64,000 bases of DNA from SZUA-309 sp965215995 (GTDB lineage: Bacteria > Pseudomonadota > Gammaproteobacteria > Pseudomonadales > Azotimanducaceae), in NCBI GenBank assembly GCA_965215995.1, contig OZ244128.1, forward strand, positions 2,046,001-2,110,000, in the 5' to 3' direction. The notes under the pieces were generated by a model. The model was not told where the DNA came from. It worked only from the letters and a program-made list of their open reading frames with translations, and ran no database searches. This document shows, one piece after another, positions 16,972 through 26,992 of the stretch. A program made the translations under genes and the position numbers. Numbering within the stretch: the stretch's first letter is position 1; every line of letters begins with the position of its first letter.

Positions 16972-17667
16972 CTAGACCTCCAGGGAGGCTTGGTCGATAG
17001 AGAGACCTGGGCCCATGGTGGTCGACAGGGTGATCTTCTTCAGATACACGCCCTTTGCAGATGCGGGCTTGGCCTTTTTCAGATCCTCGAGGAGCGCCTC
17101 GAGATTGGCCTTCACCTTGGTCGCATCGAAGCCAACCTGGCCAACCCGGCCGTGCACGATGCCGGCTTTGTCCGTACGGAACTGAACCTGACCTGCTTTG
17201 GCATTGCTGACCGCGGTCTCCACGTCCGGCGTCACCGTGCCCGTTTTCGGGTTCGGCATCAGACCACGGGGGCCGAGAATCTTGCCGAGCTGGCCGACCA
17301 GTCGCATGGCATCCGGCGTGGCAATCAACACGTCGAACTCGATCGTGCCGCCCTTGATGGTCTCGGCCAGATCTTCGAACCCCACCAGGTCTGCACCGGC
17401 AGCGGCTGCCTTGTCCGCGTTCTCGCCCTGGGCAATGACGGCCACGCGGACGGACTTGCCCGTGCCGTGTGGCAAGGTGGTTGCACCACGGACCACCTGG
17501 TCGGACTTACGGGGGTCCACGCCCAGATTCACGGAGACATCGAAGGATTCGCTGAACTTGGCTTTGGCCAGATCGCTCAGCACGGTGACCGCCTCATCGA
17601 TGGCATAGCTCTTCTCAGGGTCTACCTTCTCAGCAATCTCTCTCTGTCGTCTGGTCAGCTTGGCCAT
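16972..17667 (-). CDS. rplA: 50S ribosomal protein L1
   Basis: L1 forms the mobile stalk on the E-site side of the 50S subunit and represses the rplKA mRNA in E. coli. The 231-residue product starts MAKLTRRQREIAEKVD and carries ILGPRGLMPNPKTGTVT, the L1 family signature, around residues 128-144. Its ATG overlaps the rplK stop (TAATG), so the two are translationally coupled. Downstream is the long L10 leader region. Length and motifs are fully typical. Confidence 0.97.
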   Translation of the reverse strand: MAKLTRRQREIAEKVDPEKSYAIDEAVTVLSDLAKAKFSESFDVSVNLGVDPRKSDQVVRGATTLPHGTGKSVRVAVIAQGENADKAAAAGADLVGFEDLAETIKGGTIEFDVLIATPDAMRLVGQLGKILGPRGLMPNPKTGTVTPDVETAVSNAKAGQVQFRTDKAGIVHGRVGQVGFDATKVKANLEALLEDLKKAKPASAKGVYLKKITLSTTMGPGLSIDQASLEV

Positions 17668-18098
17668 TACACGCCCTCCGTTTCGATACCGGCGCTGCGC
17701 GCGCTGCCGGCGATGGTCCGGACTGCTGCGTCCATATCTGCGGCCGTGAGATCCGGCATCTTCATGGTGGCGATCTCTTCGAGCTGAGCCCGGTTCACCT
17801 TGCCTACCTTGTCGGTGTTCGGCGTGCCGCTGCCTTTGCTGATCCTGGCCGCTTTTCGCAACAACACCGAAGCAGGTGGCGTTTTGGTCACGAAGGTGAA
17901 GCTGCGATCCGAATACACGGTGATCACCACCGGGATCGGCATACCCTGCTCAACGCTCTGGGTCTGGGCGTTGAACGCCTTGCAGAAATCCATGATGTTG
18001 ACGCCGTGCTGACCCAACGCAGGCCCAACAGGCGGGCTTGGATTCGCCTGACCTGCTGGCACCTGCAGCTTGATATAGGCTTCTACTTTCTTTGCCAT
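17667..18098 (-). CDS. rplK: 50S ribosomal protein L11
   Basis: L11 belongs to the GTPase-associated centre and is needed for RelA activation. The 143-residue product begins MAKKVEAYIKLQVPAGQANP, followed by the conserved PPVGPALGQHGVNIMDFCKA. Its stop codon overlaps the rplA start by one base. It lies 119 bp downstream of nusG, in the standard secE-nusG-rplK-rplA order. Length and sequence match the family exactly. Confidence 0.97.
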   Translation of the reverse strand: MAKKVEAYIKLQVPAGQANPSPPVGPALGQHGVNIMDFCKAFNAQTQSVEQGMPIPVVITVYSDRSFTFVTKTPPASVLLRKAARISKGSGTPNTDKVGKVNRAQLEEIATMKMPDLTAADMDAAVRTIAGSARSAGIETEGV

Positions 18099-18217
18099 TT
18101 ACTTCTCCTGGTGGGTGCAAACGTGCGTTGCCGGATCCGCTGAAACAGAGCCGTAACGTCACTCCCCTTTACTGCAGCGACACCTGGCCAGCGCCGCCGA
18201 TCGTTAAGAATTCCAAA

Positions 18218-18997
18218 TCAGCCTTTTTCGACCTGGTCGAAGTCGAGCTCAACCGGCGTGGACCGGCCTAGAATGGTGACCGCAACATGCAGTCGGCTCT
18301 TCTCGTAGTTCACCTCTTCGACCACGCCGCTGAAGTCGTTGAACGGGCCATCGATGACCCGAACGATCTCACCTGGCTCGAATACGGTCTTCGGCGTCGC
18401 CTTCTCACTACCTGCCGCAACCCGATCAAGGATGGCCTTCGCTTCGGCATCGGTGAGCGGCGCCGGCTGATCCGCCTTGCCACCGATGAAGCCCATGACA
18501 CGCGGCGTTTCCTTGACCAGGTGCCAGGTGTCATCGTTGAGCTCCATCTGCACCAGCACGTATCCGGGAAAGAACTTCCGCTCGCTGCGGCGCTTCTGGC
18601 CGGCGCGCATCTCGACCACTTCTTCCGTGGGGACGAGAATCTCGCCGAAGAACTCCTTGAGGTTCGAGAGCTCGACCCGCTCCTGGAGAGTGCGCGCCAC
18701 GTTTTTCTCGAAACCGGAGTATGCGTGCACGACGTACCACCTCTTGTTCGAGCTGGTTGTCGCCGCAACGCTCGCCGTTGCAACATCGGCAGCTGGCACG
18801 TCTTCTGGAACCGCCTCCGGCGGATGGGCAGCCTCCGGAGGATGGGCAGCACCGACCTGCGGCGCCGGTGCTTCAGTCTGGCCAGACACGTCTACCGGCT
18901 GGTCGCTGACTTCATCCGGCTGACCGGTGGTCTTTTCCGGCTGGCTGGAGGTCGACTCCGGCCCCTGCGCTTCTGTCTGATCCACAGGATCTTCCAT
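18218..18997 (-). CDS. nusG: transcription termination/antitermination protein NusG with a long N-terminal extension
   Basis: NusG binds the RNA polymerase clamp, suppresses pausing and links transcription to Rho or ribosomes through its KOW domain. The NGN domain begins near residue 85 (RWYVVHAYSGFEKNVA) and the KOW domain near residue 207 (FEPGEIVRVIDGPFNDFSG). The protein is 259 residues against the usual ~177. The extra ~80 N-terminal residues are acidic, Pro/Gln/Ala-rich and contain an AAHPPE tandem repeat. The ATG at 18997 has a GAGG 5 nt upstream and lies 19 bp after secE. No ATG occurs near the canonical start and the only GTG in that area lacks an RBS, so the extension appears real. 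Confidence 0.93.
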   Translation of the reverse strand: MEDPVDQTEAQGPESTSSQPEKTTGQPDEVSDQPVDVSGQTEAPAPQVGAAHPPEAAHPPEAVPEDVPAADVATASVAATTSSNKRWYVVHAYSGFEKNVARTLQERVELSNLKEFFGEILVPTEEVVEMRAGQKRRSERKFFPGYVLVQMELNDDTWHLVKETPRVMGFIGGKADQPAPLTDAEAKAILDRVAAGSEKATPKTVFEPGEIVRVIDGPFNDFSGVVEEVNYEKSRLHVAVTILGRSTPVELDFDQVEKG

Positions 18998-19016
18998 CTT
19001 TACCTCGCTTGGCTGC

Positions 19017-19385
19017 CTATCTCAGAATTGAAGAGACGACCCAACTCAAGCCTGAGTCGAGCAGCCATAGAATCAGCGCAAAAATCAGAACCAGCAACAG
19101 CACGATCAGCGTGGTCTGAACGGTTTCATCACGCGTCGGCCAGACGACCCGCCGGATCTCGCCTCGCGCCTCCTTGATCAGTGTCCAGGCGTTGCCACCT
19201 TTTTCCGTCTGGATCGCGACGAAGAACGCTATCACCGCAAGCACCAACAGCGCCGCCACCCGATAGAGCAGTGACTGGTCACCGAAATACCAGTTGCCGA
19301 AGACCCCACCGCCAAGGATGGCGAACACGACAATCCACTTCAGCCAGTCCAGGCCTGTGCCAGTGGTTTCTGTACTCGTACTCAA
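19017..19385 (-). CDS. secE: protein translocase subunit SecE (TTG start)
   Basis: SecE clamps SecY in the inner-membrane SecYEG translocon. The 122-residue product has three hydrophobic segments (about residues 13-33, 40-58 and 90-117), as in the E. coli three-helix form, and the conserved amphipathic stretch EARGEIRRVVWPTRDET before the last helix. The start is TTG at 19385; no ATG lies in frame before the first helix, and the Shine-Dalgarno is weak. It is followed 19 bp later by nusG and preceded by tRNA-Trp, as in E. coli. Confidence 0.95.
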   Translation of the reverse strand: MSTSTETTGTGLDWLKWIVVFAILGGGVFGNWYFGDQSLLYRVAALLVLAVIAFFVAIQTEKGGNAWTLIKEARGEIRRVVWPTRDETVQTTLIVLLLVLIFALILWLLDSGLSWVVSSILR

Positions 19386-19474
19386 CTCTTCGTACCCGTG
19401 TTCAACTTACCTGCATCGGATGCACATGCCTTCAAGTCAATGACCCCGGACGTCTCTGCCCATCGGCCGCTGAC

Positions 19475-19550
<76 letters not shown>

Positions 19551-19632
19551 TTCACTCCTGCAACACTCCTCGAACCTGATCGGGACACGCCGAAGTAAGC
19601 ATTCACTTACGCCCAGCGCGCTTAACCAAGGC

Positions 19633-20823
19633 CTACTCCTTGATGGTTGTAACGACGCCGGCGCCGACCGTTCGGCCGCCTTCGCGGATCGCAAAGCGCT
19701 GGCCTTCTTCCATCGCAATCGGACTGATCAAGGTCACCACCATGTTCACGTTGTCACCCGGCATCACCATCTCGACATCCGCCGGCAGCTCACAGGTGCC
19801 CGTCACGTCCGTCGTCTCAAAAAAGAACTGCGGACGATAGCCCTTGAAGAACGGCGTATGCCGACCCCCTTCGTCCTTCGACAGCACATAGACCTCGCTC
19901 TCGAACACCGTGTGCGGCGTGATCGAACCCGGCACCGCCAGCACCTGGCCACGCTCCACTTCCTCACGCTTGGTGCCGCGCAACAGCACGCCAACGTTCT
20001 CGCCTGCCCGACCTTCGTCAAGCAGCTTTCGGAACATCTCCACGCCCGTGCACGTCGTCGTCTGCGTATCCCGGATACCCACGATCTCGATCTCATCGCC
20101 CACCTTGACGACGCCCCGAGCCACTCGACCCGTGACCACCGTGCCCCGACCAGAAATCGAGAACACGTCCTCGATCGGCATCAGAAACGGCTGATCTACC
20201 GGACGCTCCGGCTCAGGGATGTACTCATCCAGCGCCTCGACCAGCTTCTGTACCGACGGCGAGCCAATATCGCTCTGATCGCCTTCCAGCGCCTTCAAAG
20301 CACTGCCGATGATGATCGGCGTGTCGTCGCCCGGAAACTCGTACTGGTCCAGAAGCTCGCGCACTTCCATCTCCACCAGCTCCAAAAGCTCATCGTCGTC
20401 GACCATGTCCGCCTTGTTCATGTACACGACGATCTTCGGCACACCCACCTGACGGGACAGCAGAATGTGCTCCCGGGTCTGTGGCATGGGGCCATCAGCG
20501 GCCGATACCACCAAAATGGCACCGTCCATCTGAGCTGCACCCGTGATCATGTTCTTCACGTAGTCCGCGTGTCCCGGACAATCAACGTGCGCGTAGTGAC
20601 GGTTGCTGGACTCGTACTCAACGTGCGAGGTCGCGATCGTGATACCACGCTCACGCTCTTCCGGCGCATTATCAATCTCGCCGAAGTCCTTCGTCTCGCC
20701 ACCGTACGCTTCCGCACAGACCTTCGTCAGCGCCGCCGTCAATGTCGTCTTGCCATGGTCTACATGACCAATCGTCCCTACATTCACGTGCGGTTTGGTA
20801 CGCTCAAATTTCTCTTTGGCCAT
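19633..20823 (-). CDS. tufB: translation elongation factor Tu, copy B
   Basis: Second EF-Tu gene. The 396-residue protein is identical to tufA, with the same GTPase motifs (GHVDHGKT, DCPGHADY, NKADMVDD). The DNA matches tufA base for base as far as I compared, diverging just inside the 3' end (here ACC ATC AAG GAG TAG) and immediately outside the ATG. That pattern fits gene conversion. It closes the tRNA-Thr/Tyr/Gly/Thr-tufB unit, the classical gammaproteobacterial arrangement, and is followed by tRNA-Trp. Confidence 0.98.
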   Translation of the reverse strand: MAKEKFERTKPHVNVGTIGHVDHGKTTLTAALTKVCAEAYGGETKDFGEIDNAPEERERGITIATSHVEYESSNRHYAHVDCPGHADYVKNMITGAAQMDGAILVVSAADGPMPQTREHILLSRQVGVPKIVVYMNKADMVDDDELLELVEMEVRELLDQYEFPGDDTPIIIGSALKALEGDQSDIGSPSVQKLVEALDEYIPEPERPVDQPFLMPIEDVFSISGRGTVVTGRVARGVVKVGDEIEIVGIRDTQTTTCTGVEMFRKLLDEGRAGENVGVLLRGTKREEVERGQVLAVPGSITPHTVFESEVYVLSKDEGGRHTPFFKGYRPQFFFETTDVTGTCELPADVEMVMPGDNVNMVVTLISPIAMEEGQRFAIREGGRTVGAGVVTTIKE

Positions 20824-20919
20824 TGCTGTTCCTCAAACAACCTTCATCATTCTCTCAGTAGCACTTCTTCAGCACTCAGCCCGAGCCTGAACCGTCCATG
20901 CGGCACCCGGGCCGGAATA

Positions 20920-20995
<76 letters not shown>

Positions 20996-20997
20996 AG

Positions 20998-21054
20998 TCG
21001 CAAAGCTTCGCTTTGCTTCTCGAGTTTCGCTTCGCGAAACTCGTCCTTACTCTT
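20998..21054. repeat. two-hairpin palindromic repeat, copy 2
   Basis: Hairpin GCAAAGC-TTC-GCTTTGC (21000-21016), linker TTCT, perfect 10-bp hairpin CGAGTTTCGC-TTC-GCGAAACTCG (21021-21043), then TTACTCTT. It aligns with 2113-2179, sharing the linker CTTCTCGAGTT and the end, with paired changes in both stems. It lies between tRNA-Gly and tRNA-Thr. Confidence 0.75.
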
Positions 21055-21066
21055 CACCACTTTCTA

Positions 21067-21140
21067 TGGAGCGGGTAGCGGGAATCGAACCCGCGTCATC
21101 AGCTTGGAAGGCTGAGGTTCTGCCGCTGAACTATACCCGC
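21067..21140 (-). tRNA. tRNA-Gly (TCC)
   Basis: 74-nt cloverleaf GCGGGTATAGTTCAGCGGC to CCA; the anticodon loop CTTCCAA gives TCC. Equivalent to E. coli glyT in the tRNA-tufB operon. Confidence 0.98.
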
Positions 21141-21228
21141 GCGTTCCTGTATCTCTTGAAAGACGCGCTCTCTAGCGACGCCCTCTCGATGGCTTCGATC
21201 AACAGACTTTCGAACAACACCTTGAAAA

Positions 21229-21313
<85 letters not shown>

Positions 21314-21446
21314 TCTAGCCTTTCGAGCAGCGTTTTCCCAACGATCCTCGACATGTTGCTTTTCGCTCTGCTTACTCCGCTATCTGTTCCGCCGTCTTCT
21401 CGCTCTCCGTACTTTTTCTGCGTCTGATCTTTCTGAAATCAAAAGC

Positions 21447-21484
21447 AAAAAAACCCGCCTCCGCCAAATTCACTCATCGGCGGG
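21447..21484 (-). terminator. terminator-like hairpin between tRNA-Thr(TGT) and tRNA-Tyr
   Basis: On the minus strand CCCGCC...GGCGGG is followed by seven T residues. On the plus strand a T5 follows the other side, so it could act in both directions. Its position inside a tRNA cluster that is a single operon in E. coli suggests tRNA-Thr(TGT) is transcribed separately here, or that readthrough is controlled. Confidence 0.65.
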
Positions 21485-21617
21485 GTGGCAGTTTTTCCTT
21501 TAGCAGCAACCACTTACGGTGTTGATATTGCTACTCGGCTATGTCTCTTCTAATCCCTTTCGGCCGTCTCTTTGGTTTCGGCGTCTCGTCCACCTGGCCT
21601 TCTCCACGGGCGGAGTC

Positions 21618-21693
21618 TGGTGCCGCCACAAGGAGTCGAACCCTGGACCTTCTCATTACAAGTGAGCTGCTCTACCAGCTGAGCTATGGCGGC
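21618..21693 (-). tRNA. tRNA-Thr (TGT)
   Basis: 76-nt cloverleaf GCCGCCATAGCTCAGCTGG to CCA; the anticodon loop CTTGTAA gives TGT. It begins only 18 nt after the stop codon of the SPOR-like gene, so it may lie on the same transcript. Equivalent to E. coli thrU. Confidence 0.98.
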
Positions 21694-21711
21694 CGAAATG
21701 GGAGCCGGATT

Positions 21712-22416
21712 CTATAGAAACTCCTGAAGCTGCGCAATCGCTCCGCAGTCGACCGATTCAGCGTCCCCCGCCTGAAAATCCGTTGGCACCCGACCGAGCA
21801 GGTAGGTCACCTGTTGCACGCGCTCCAATGCCTGCAGAGCAGGCGAGTAGCCTAGATCCCGCAGCCGTGCAACCAGACCTTCCGCACCCTCCTGATTGCT
21901 GAAGACACCGGCCGAAACTGAGTTGACGTACTCACCGCCCGCAATCACATAGGCCTCGATGTCCTGGCTCTCTAACTCCTGCAGAATTCGACGAGCATTA
22001 TCAAGATTATTGTCTGAATCCAGGTAGACGAGGAAATCCGGCGCTGCTTCGATTTCAAAAGACACCACCCGCGCGGCCGGATCCACAGCACGTACCGTTG
22101 TCTGCACGGGCGCCAGCACCTCGGCGTTGGCAAACGGTCCCCACGCTCTGCAGGTCAGTTCCCTGGCAGGATCCGCTTGCGGCGAGAACGCCCGCTCTTC
22201 CGATGCTGCTCGGGCTACGCGCTCAGATGGATCGAGTTCGTTGATCAGCGCCAGTGTCTGGCCTTCCGGGAACCGGGACTGCTGCACGCTTTCTTCAACA
22301 GTGCCCGGCTCCGCGAAGAAGAGGTACATGGCGGCTATGAGGTTCGCAAGCAGCAAGAGGCCCAGCACGACCCGGCTGGTCATGGACAAGCGGCTGGGCT
22401 CAATGGTCAGATCCAT
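21712..22416 (-). CDS. SPOR-like inner-membrane protein
   Basis: A 234-residue protein with one N-terminal membrane helix (about residues 14-33, MTSRVVLGLLLLANLIAAMY), an Arg/Glu-rich linker and a C-terminal ~75-residue region resembling a SPOR fold. That region has DFLVYLDSDNNLDNARRILQ, then GEYVNSVSAGVFSNQEGAEG and RLRDLGYSP. SPOR domains bind denuded septal peptidoglycan. In Pseudomonas a similar gene sits between coaX and the tRNA-tufB cluster; here it follows birA directly by 91 bp, and coaX is absent between them. The SPOR assignment rests on pattern and synteny, not a profile search. Confidence 0.7.
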   Translation of the reverse strand: MDLTIEPSRLSMTSRVVLGLLLLANLIAAMYLFFAEPGTVEESVQQSRFPEGQTLALINELDPSERVARAASEERAFSPQADPARELTCRAWGPFANAEVLAPVQTTVRAVDPAARVVSFEIEAAPDFLVYLDSDNNLDNARRILQELESQDIEAYVIAGGEYVNSVSAGVFSNQEGAEGLVARLRDLGYSPALQALERVQQVTYLLGRVPTDFQAGDAESVDCGAIAQLQEFL

Positions 22417-22507
22417 TTAGTCCGTGTACATCCTCGGCTGGGTCACTGTCCGATCTCGACGCAGAGATCAGGCCCGAGATCACTTTCAGGCGCGCGCAGT
22501 ATATCGA

Positions 22508-23461
22508 TCAGCCGGGGCGCAGAGAAACTTCTCCGGCACCGAATGAACGGATCTGCCCATCTACCAGCATTTCCAACTCACCTTCCGGTGTCACGCCACG
22601 AACACTGCCTTGCAATCGATCTTCGCCCAGCAGCAAAGTGCAGGTCTGGCCGTGATAATGGTGCAACTTGTCGAAGGCACGTCGCATGGGTGCGAATCCG
22701 GTTTCCGCAAAGCCGGCAGCAAAGTCGACCAAGCTCGAGATCAGAGCACCCGCCAGGGCATTGCGGGAATAACCGCTGCCGACTTCATGCAGATCGATGA
22801 GCGGTTGATCGATTTCCTGCCGTGCCGCTGCCGGGATGCGGAAATTGATGCCGATGCCGATGATCACGTCCGTCTCCGGGCCGGCGCCGAAGACCTCCAC
22901 CAGGATCCCGGAGATTTTGCGTCCTCTAACCAGCACATCATTTGGCCACTTCAACGCCACATCCGGCACCCCAGCGGATTGCAGCGCATCCGCAGCCGCA
23001 AGACCGATGCAGAGGCTGAATCCACCCAGAGCTTCCGGCTTCAGCGGCAATCGGACACCCAGAGACAGCGCCAGATTCTGCGCGTAGGGACTCTGCCAAC
23101 TCCGCCCGCGACGCCCTCTGCCCTGCACCTGCAGCTCAGCCAGGCGCACCACGCCATGAACCGGTTTCTTCTGCAATTGCTCGCTGAGCAGGGTATTGGT
23201 GGATCCGACAACCTCCAGTGCCTGCAGGTCCTGAACCCAGGTTCTGGCCCGTTCGGTCATGGCCGCGTTGATGGTGCCGGCATCCAGCCGCTCGACCTCA
23301 CTGGGAATACTTGCCCGCCCGCCGGCCACCTCGAATCCGAGCAGGCGAAGGTCCGCTTCGGCCAGATTCAGTCGACGCAGGTCCGCACTGCCGCCCTCCA
23401 GCAATGGCATGAGTCGCGCCTGCAGGGCTTCGGGTGACAGCTCTGAAAGATCAGTAGGCAT
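22508..23461 (-). CDS. birA: biotin-[acetyl-CoA carboxylase] ligase with eroded DNA-binding domain
   Basis: BirA makes biotinyl-AMP and transfers biotin to the AccB carrier; bifunctional forms also repress bio genes. The catalytic domain is intact: STNTLL (about residue 88), the GRGRRGRSWQSP biotin loop, KWPND and KISGILVEV, then a C-terminal SH3-like domain. From the ATG at 23461 the protein has 317 residues. A longer frame to 23569 would run into the 5S terminator and is rejected. The N-terminal ~70 residues keep only the end of the winged-helix pattern (LRLLGFEVAGGRASIP) and lack a clear helix-turn-helix, so repressor function is doubtful. Confidence 0.88.
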   Translation of the reverse strand: MPTDLSELSPEALQARLMPLLEGGSADLRRLNLAEADLRLLGFEVAGGRASIPSEVERLDAGTINAAMTERARTWVQDLQALEVVGSTNTLLSEQLQKKPVHGVVRLAELQVQGRGRRGRSWQSPYAQNLALSLGVRLPLKPEALGGFSLCIGLAAADALQSAGVPDVALKWPNDVLVRGRKISGILVEVFGAGPETDVIIGIGINFRIPAAARQEIDQPLIDLHEVGSGYSRNALAGALISSLVDFAAGFAETGFAPMRRAFDKLHHYHGQTCTLLLGEDRLQGSVRGVTPEGELEMLVDGQIRSFGAGEVSLRPG

Positions 23462-23561
23462 TGAGCGCGATCCCGGGCGTCCGTACTTCACTGCCGTACT
23501 TTTCAGGCGCACGCTTTCGAACGCAAGCTTCTGGCCAACGCAGGCTTTCGGACCCACATAG

Positions 23562-23592
23562 AAAAACACCCGGCTCGTTTGAGCCGGGTGTT
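23562..23592 (-). terminator. terminator of the rRNA operon
   Basis: A perfect 12-bp stem AACACCCGGCTC / GAGCCGGGTGTT with a 4-nt loop and trailing Ts on the minus strand, 9 nt past the end of 5S rRNA. A classical strong rrn terminator. Confidence 0.92.
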
Positions 23593-23601
23593 CGAAATAA
23601 A

Positions 23602-23719
23602 GCCTGACGATGACCTACTCTCACATGGGGAAACCCCACACTACCATCGGCGCTGAACCGTTTCACTGCTGAGTTCGGTATGGGATCAGGTGGTTCCAAT
23701 TCGCTATTGTCGTCAGGCA
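23602..23719 (-). rRNA. rrf: 5S ribosomal RNA
   Basis: About 118 nt; the minus strand begins TGCCTGACGACAATAGCGAA and contains the conserved ACCTGATCCCATACCGAACT loop. Terminal sequences TGCCTGACGA and TCGTCAGGC pair. It is the last RNA of the rrn operon before the terminator. Confidence 0.97.
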
Positions 23720-24000
23720 AACGGGAACTCGCTTCGCGAGCTCCTTGGGAGTTTGATTGGCAAACCCCGTCGGGAACCCGCGTCTAGGCGAGTGACCTTT
23801 TGCCTGTTCCCTCCTTTCGGACAGAACAGAGTCATTCAGAAGATATGTAGGTGAATCGGCTGAGCCGATTCGTTGGAGTTCTGCTCTGCAAAACTCTCAC
23901 TCACTCTCGTGAGCATCAAGATGTCTCTTGGTTTCTGGGTCAGCTGTTTCAAACAACCGATCTGGTGCGCTCTGTGAGCGCCGCCACACATTCGGTTATA
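23720..24000 (-). other. 23S-5S spacer
   Basis: An unusually long spacer (about 280 nt) with no tRNA or ORF that I can support. Inverted repeats include GGAACTCGC/GCGAGCTCC at about 23733-23753 (GCTTCGC tip) and GAATCGGCT/AGCCGATTC near 23852-23870. Its far end (23994-24008) is one arm of the 23S processing stem, pairing with 27971-27985. Confidence 0.6.
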
Positions 24001-24133
24001 TGGTCAAGCCGCACGGGCAATTAGTACAGGTTAGCTCAACGCCTCACAGCGCTTACACACCCTGCCTATCAACCTCGTAGTCTACGAGGGCCCTACAGAA
24101 ATCCGAAGATTTGGTGAGATCTCATCTCGAGGG

Positions 24134-24194
<61 letters not shown>

Positions 24195-24335
24195 CACTGG
24201 CGTGACAACCGGAACACCAGAGGTTCGTCCACTCCGGTCCTCTCGTACTAGGAGCAGCTCCTCTCAAATCTCATACGCCCACGGCAGATAGGGACCGAAC
24301 TGTCTCACGACGTTCTAAACCCAGCTCGCGTACCT

Positions 24336-24368
<33 letters not shown>

Positions 24369-24442
24369 GGCTTCGGCCCCAGGATGAGATGAGCCGACAT
24401 CGAGGTGCCAAACACCGCCGTCGATGTGAACTCTTGGGCGGT

Positions 24443-24518
<76 letters not shown>

Positions 24519-24619
24519 ACCGTCTTTCGACCCTGCTCGACATGTCTGTCTCGCAGTCAAGCGCACTTATGCCTTTACACGCAATGCATGATTTCCGACC
24601 ATGCTGAGTGCACCTTCGT

Positions 24620-24662
<43 letters not shown>

Positions 24663-24924
24663 ACCCACCACACACTGTCCTCGATCCGGATAACGGACCT
24701 AAGTTAGAACCTCAACGTAACCAGGGTGGTATTTCAAGGACGACTCCACGAAGGCTAGCGCCTCCGCTTCAAAGTCTCCCACCTATCCTACACAAGTTAG
24801 GTCAAAGTCCAGTGTGAAGCTGTAGTAAAGGTTCACGGGGTCTTTCCGTCTAGCCGCGGGTACACGGCATCTTCACCGCGATTTCAATTTCACTGAGTCT
24901 CGGGTGGAGACAGTGTGGCCATCG

Positions 24925-24971
<47 letters not shown>

Positions 24972-25220
24972 CATTTCTTAGTCAACGTATCGTTGACTCG
25001 ACTTTCAGAGTCGCTGCATGTCGCCATGCAGATGGGACTATATCTTCGCTCCGTAGAGCGTCTGGCGTGTAGTCTCTGAGGATTCTCGCTAGATGCGAGT
25101 CTTTCCTGCTGATTGTCCGCACCCAATCGGATTGTCACTGCCCTCACACTGGAGAGCGAGTACCGTGGGATTCACCGGATATTCCAGCATTTAGCCAGAT
25201 TTTACTAAAGCAACGAATTC
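24972..25220 (-). other. group I intron at 23S position 1931 (no ORF)
   Basis: The 5' exon ends CCUAAGGU and the 3' exon resumes AGCGAAAUUCC, which are contiguous in E. coli (U1931/A1932). The intron is 249 nt and ends in G, as group I introns must. Its guide GCUUUAG (25205-25211) pairs with exon CUAAGGU over 7 bp with the required U.G at the splice site. P7 strands are visible as CAGAGACUAC (near 25069-25080) and AAGAUAUAGUCC (near 25035-25046), followed by a CUGCAU/AUGCAG P9 hairpin. It holds no ORF, so it is ribozyme-only. The core closely resembles that of the neighbouring intron. Confidence 0.93.
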
Positions 25221-25234
25221 ACCTTAGGACCGTT
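25221..25234 (-). rRNA. 14-nt mini-exon of 23S rRNA between the two introns
   Basis: AACGGTCCTAAGGT corresponds to E. coli 23S positions 1918-1931. It is part of the helix 69-71 region and must be joined to both neighbours for a functional ribosome. Confidence 0.95.
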
Positions 25235-26078
<844 letters not shown>

Positions 26079-26111
26079 CATGAGCTTCGCCGAAGCTAAC
26101 CCAATCAATTA

Positions 26112-26146
<35 letters not shown>

Positions 26147-26855
26147 TTCCACTTACGTGTTTGCAGAGTGCTGTGTTTTTAATAAACAGTCGCAGCCACC
26201 TGGTATCTTCGACCGCCAACAGCTTACGGAGCAAGTCCGATCACCGTCAGCGGCGCACCTTCTCCCGAAGTTACGGTGCCATTTTGCCTAGTTCCTTCAC
26301 CCGAGTTCTCTCAAGCGCCTTGGTATTCTCTACCCGACCACCTGTGTCGGTTTGGGGTACGATCGTTCGCAACCTGAAGCTTAGAGGTTTTTCTTGGAAG
26401 CATGGCATCAGCTACTTCCCGAACGTATAAGTTCGGTTCGTCATCACTTCTCGGCCTTAAGAAAGTCCGGATTTACCTAAACTTTCAGCCTACCTGTTTA
26501 AACCTGGATAACCATCACCAGGCCAACCTAGCCTTCTCCGTCACCCCGTCGCAGTTGCGTACGGTGCTGGAATATTAACCAGCTTCCCATCGACTACGCC
26601 TTTCGGCCTCGCCTTAGGGGTCGACTCACCCTGCGCCGATGAGCGTTGCGCAGGAACCCTTGGTCTTTCGGCGGGGAGGATTTTCACCCCCCTTATCGTT
26701 ACTCATGTCAGCATTCGCACTTCTGATACCTCCAGCATGCCTCACGACACACCTTCACAGGCTTACAGAACGCTCCTCTACCATGCATGCAAGCATGCAT
26801 CCGCAGCTTCGGTACACAGTTTTAGCCCCGTTACATCTTCCGCGCAGGCCGACTC

Positions 26856-26920
<65 letters not shown>

Positions 26921-26951
26921 GGCCTTCCCACATCGTTTCCCACTTAACTGT

Positions 26952-26992
<41 letters not shown>

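Noticed and set aside
19633..20823. One of the two identical tuf genes as an assembly duplication
   Set aside because: Both lie in their classical, different contexts (str operon and tRNA-tufB operon) and diverge sharply at both ends, so they are true paralogues.
23462..23569. Upstream extension of birA
   Set aside because: It would overlap the rrn terminator stem; the added residues have no BirA character.
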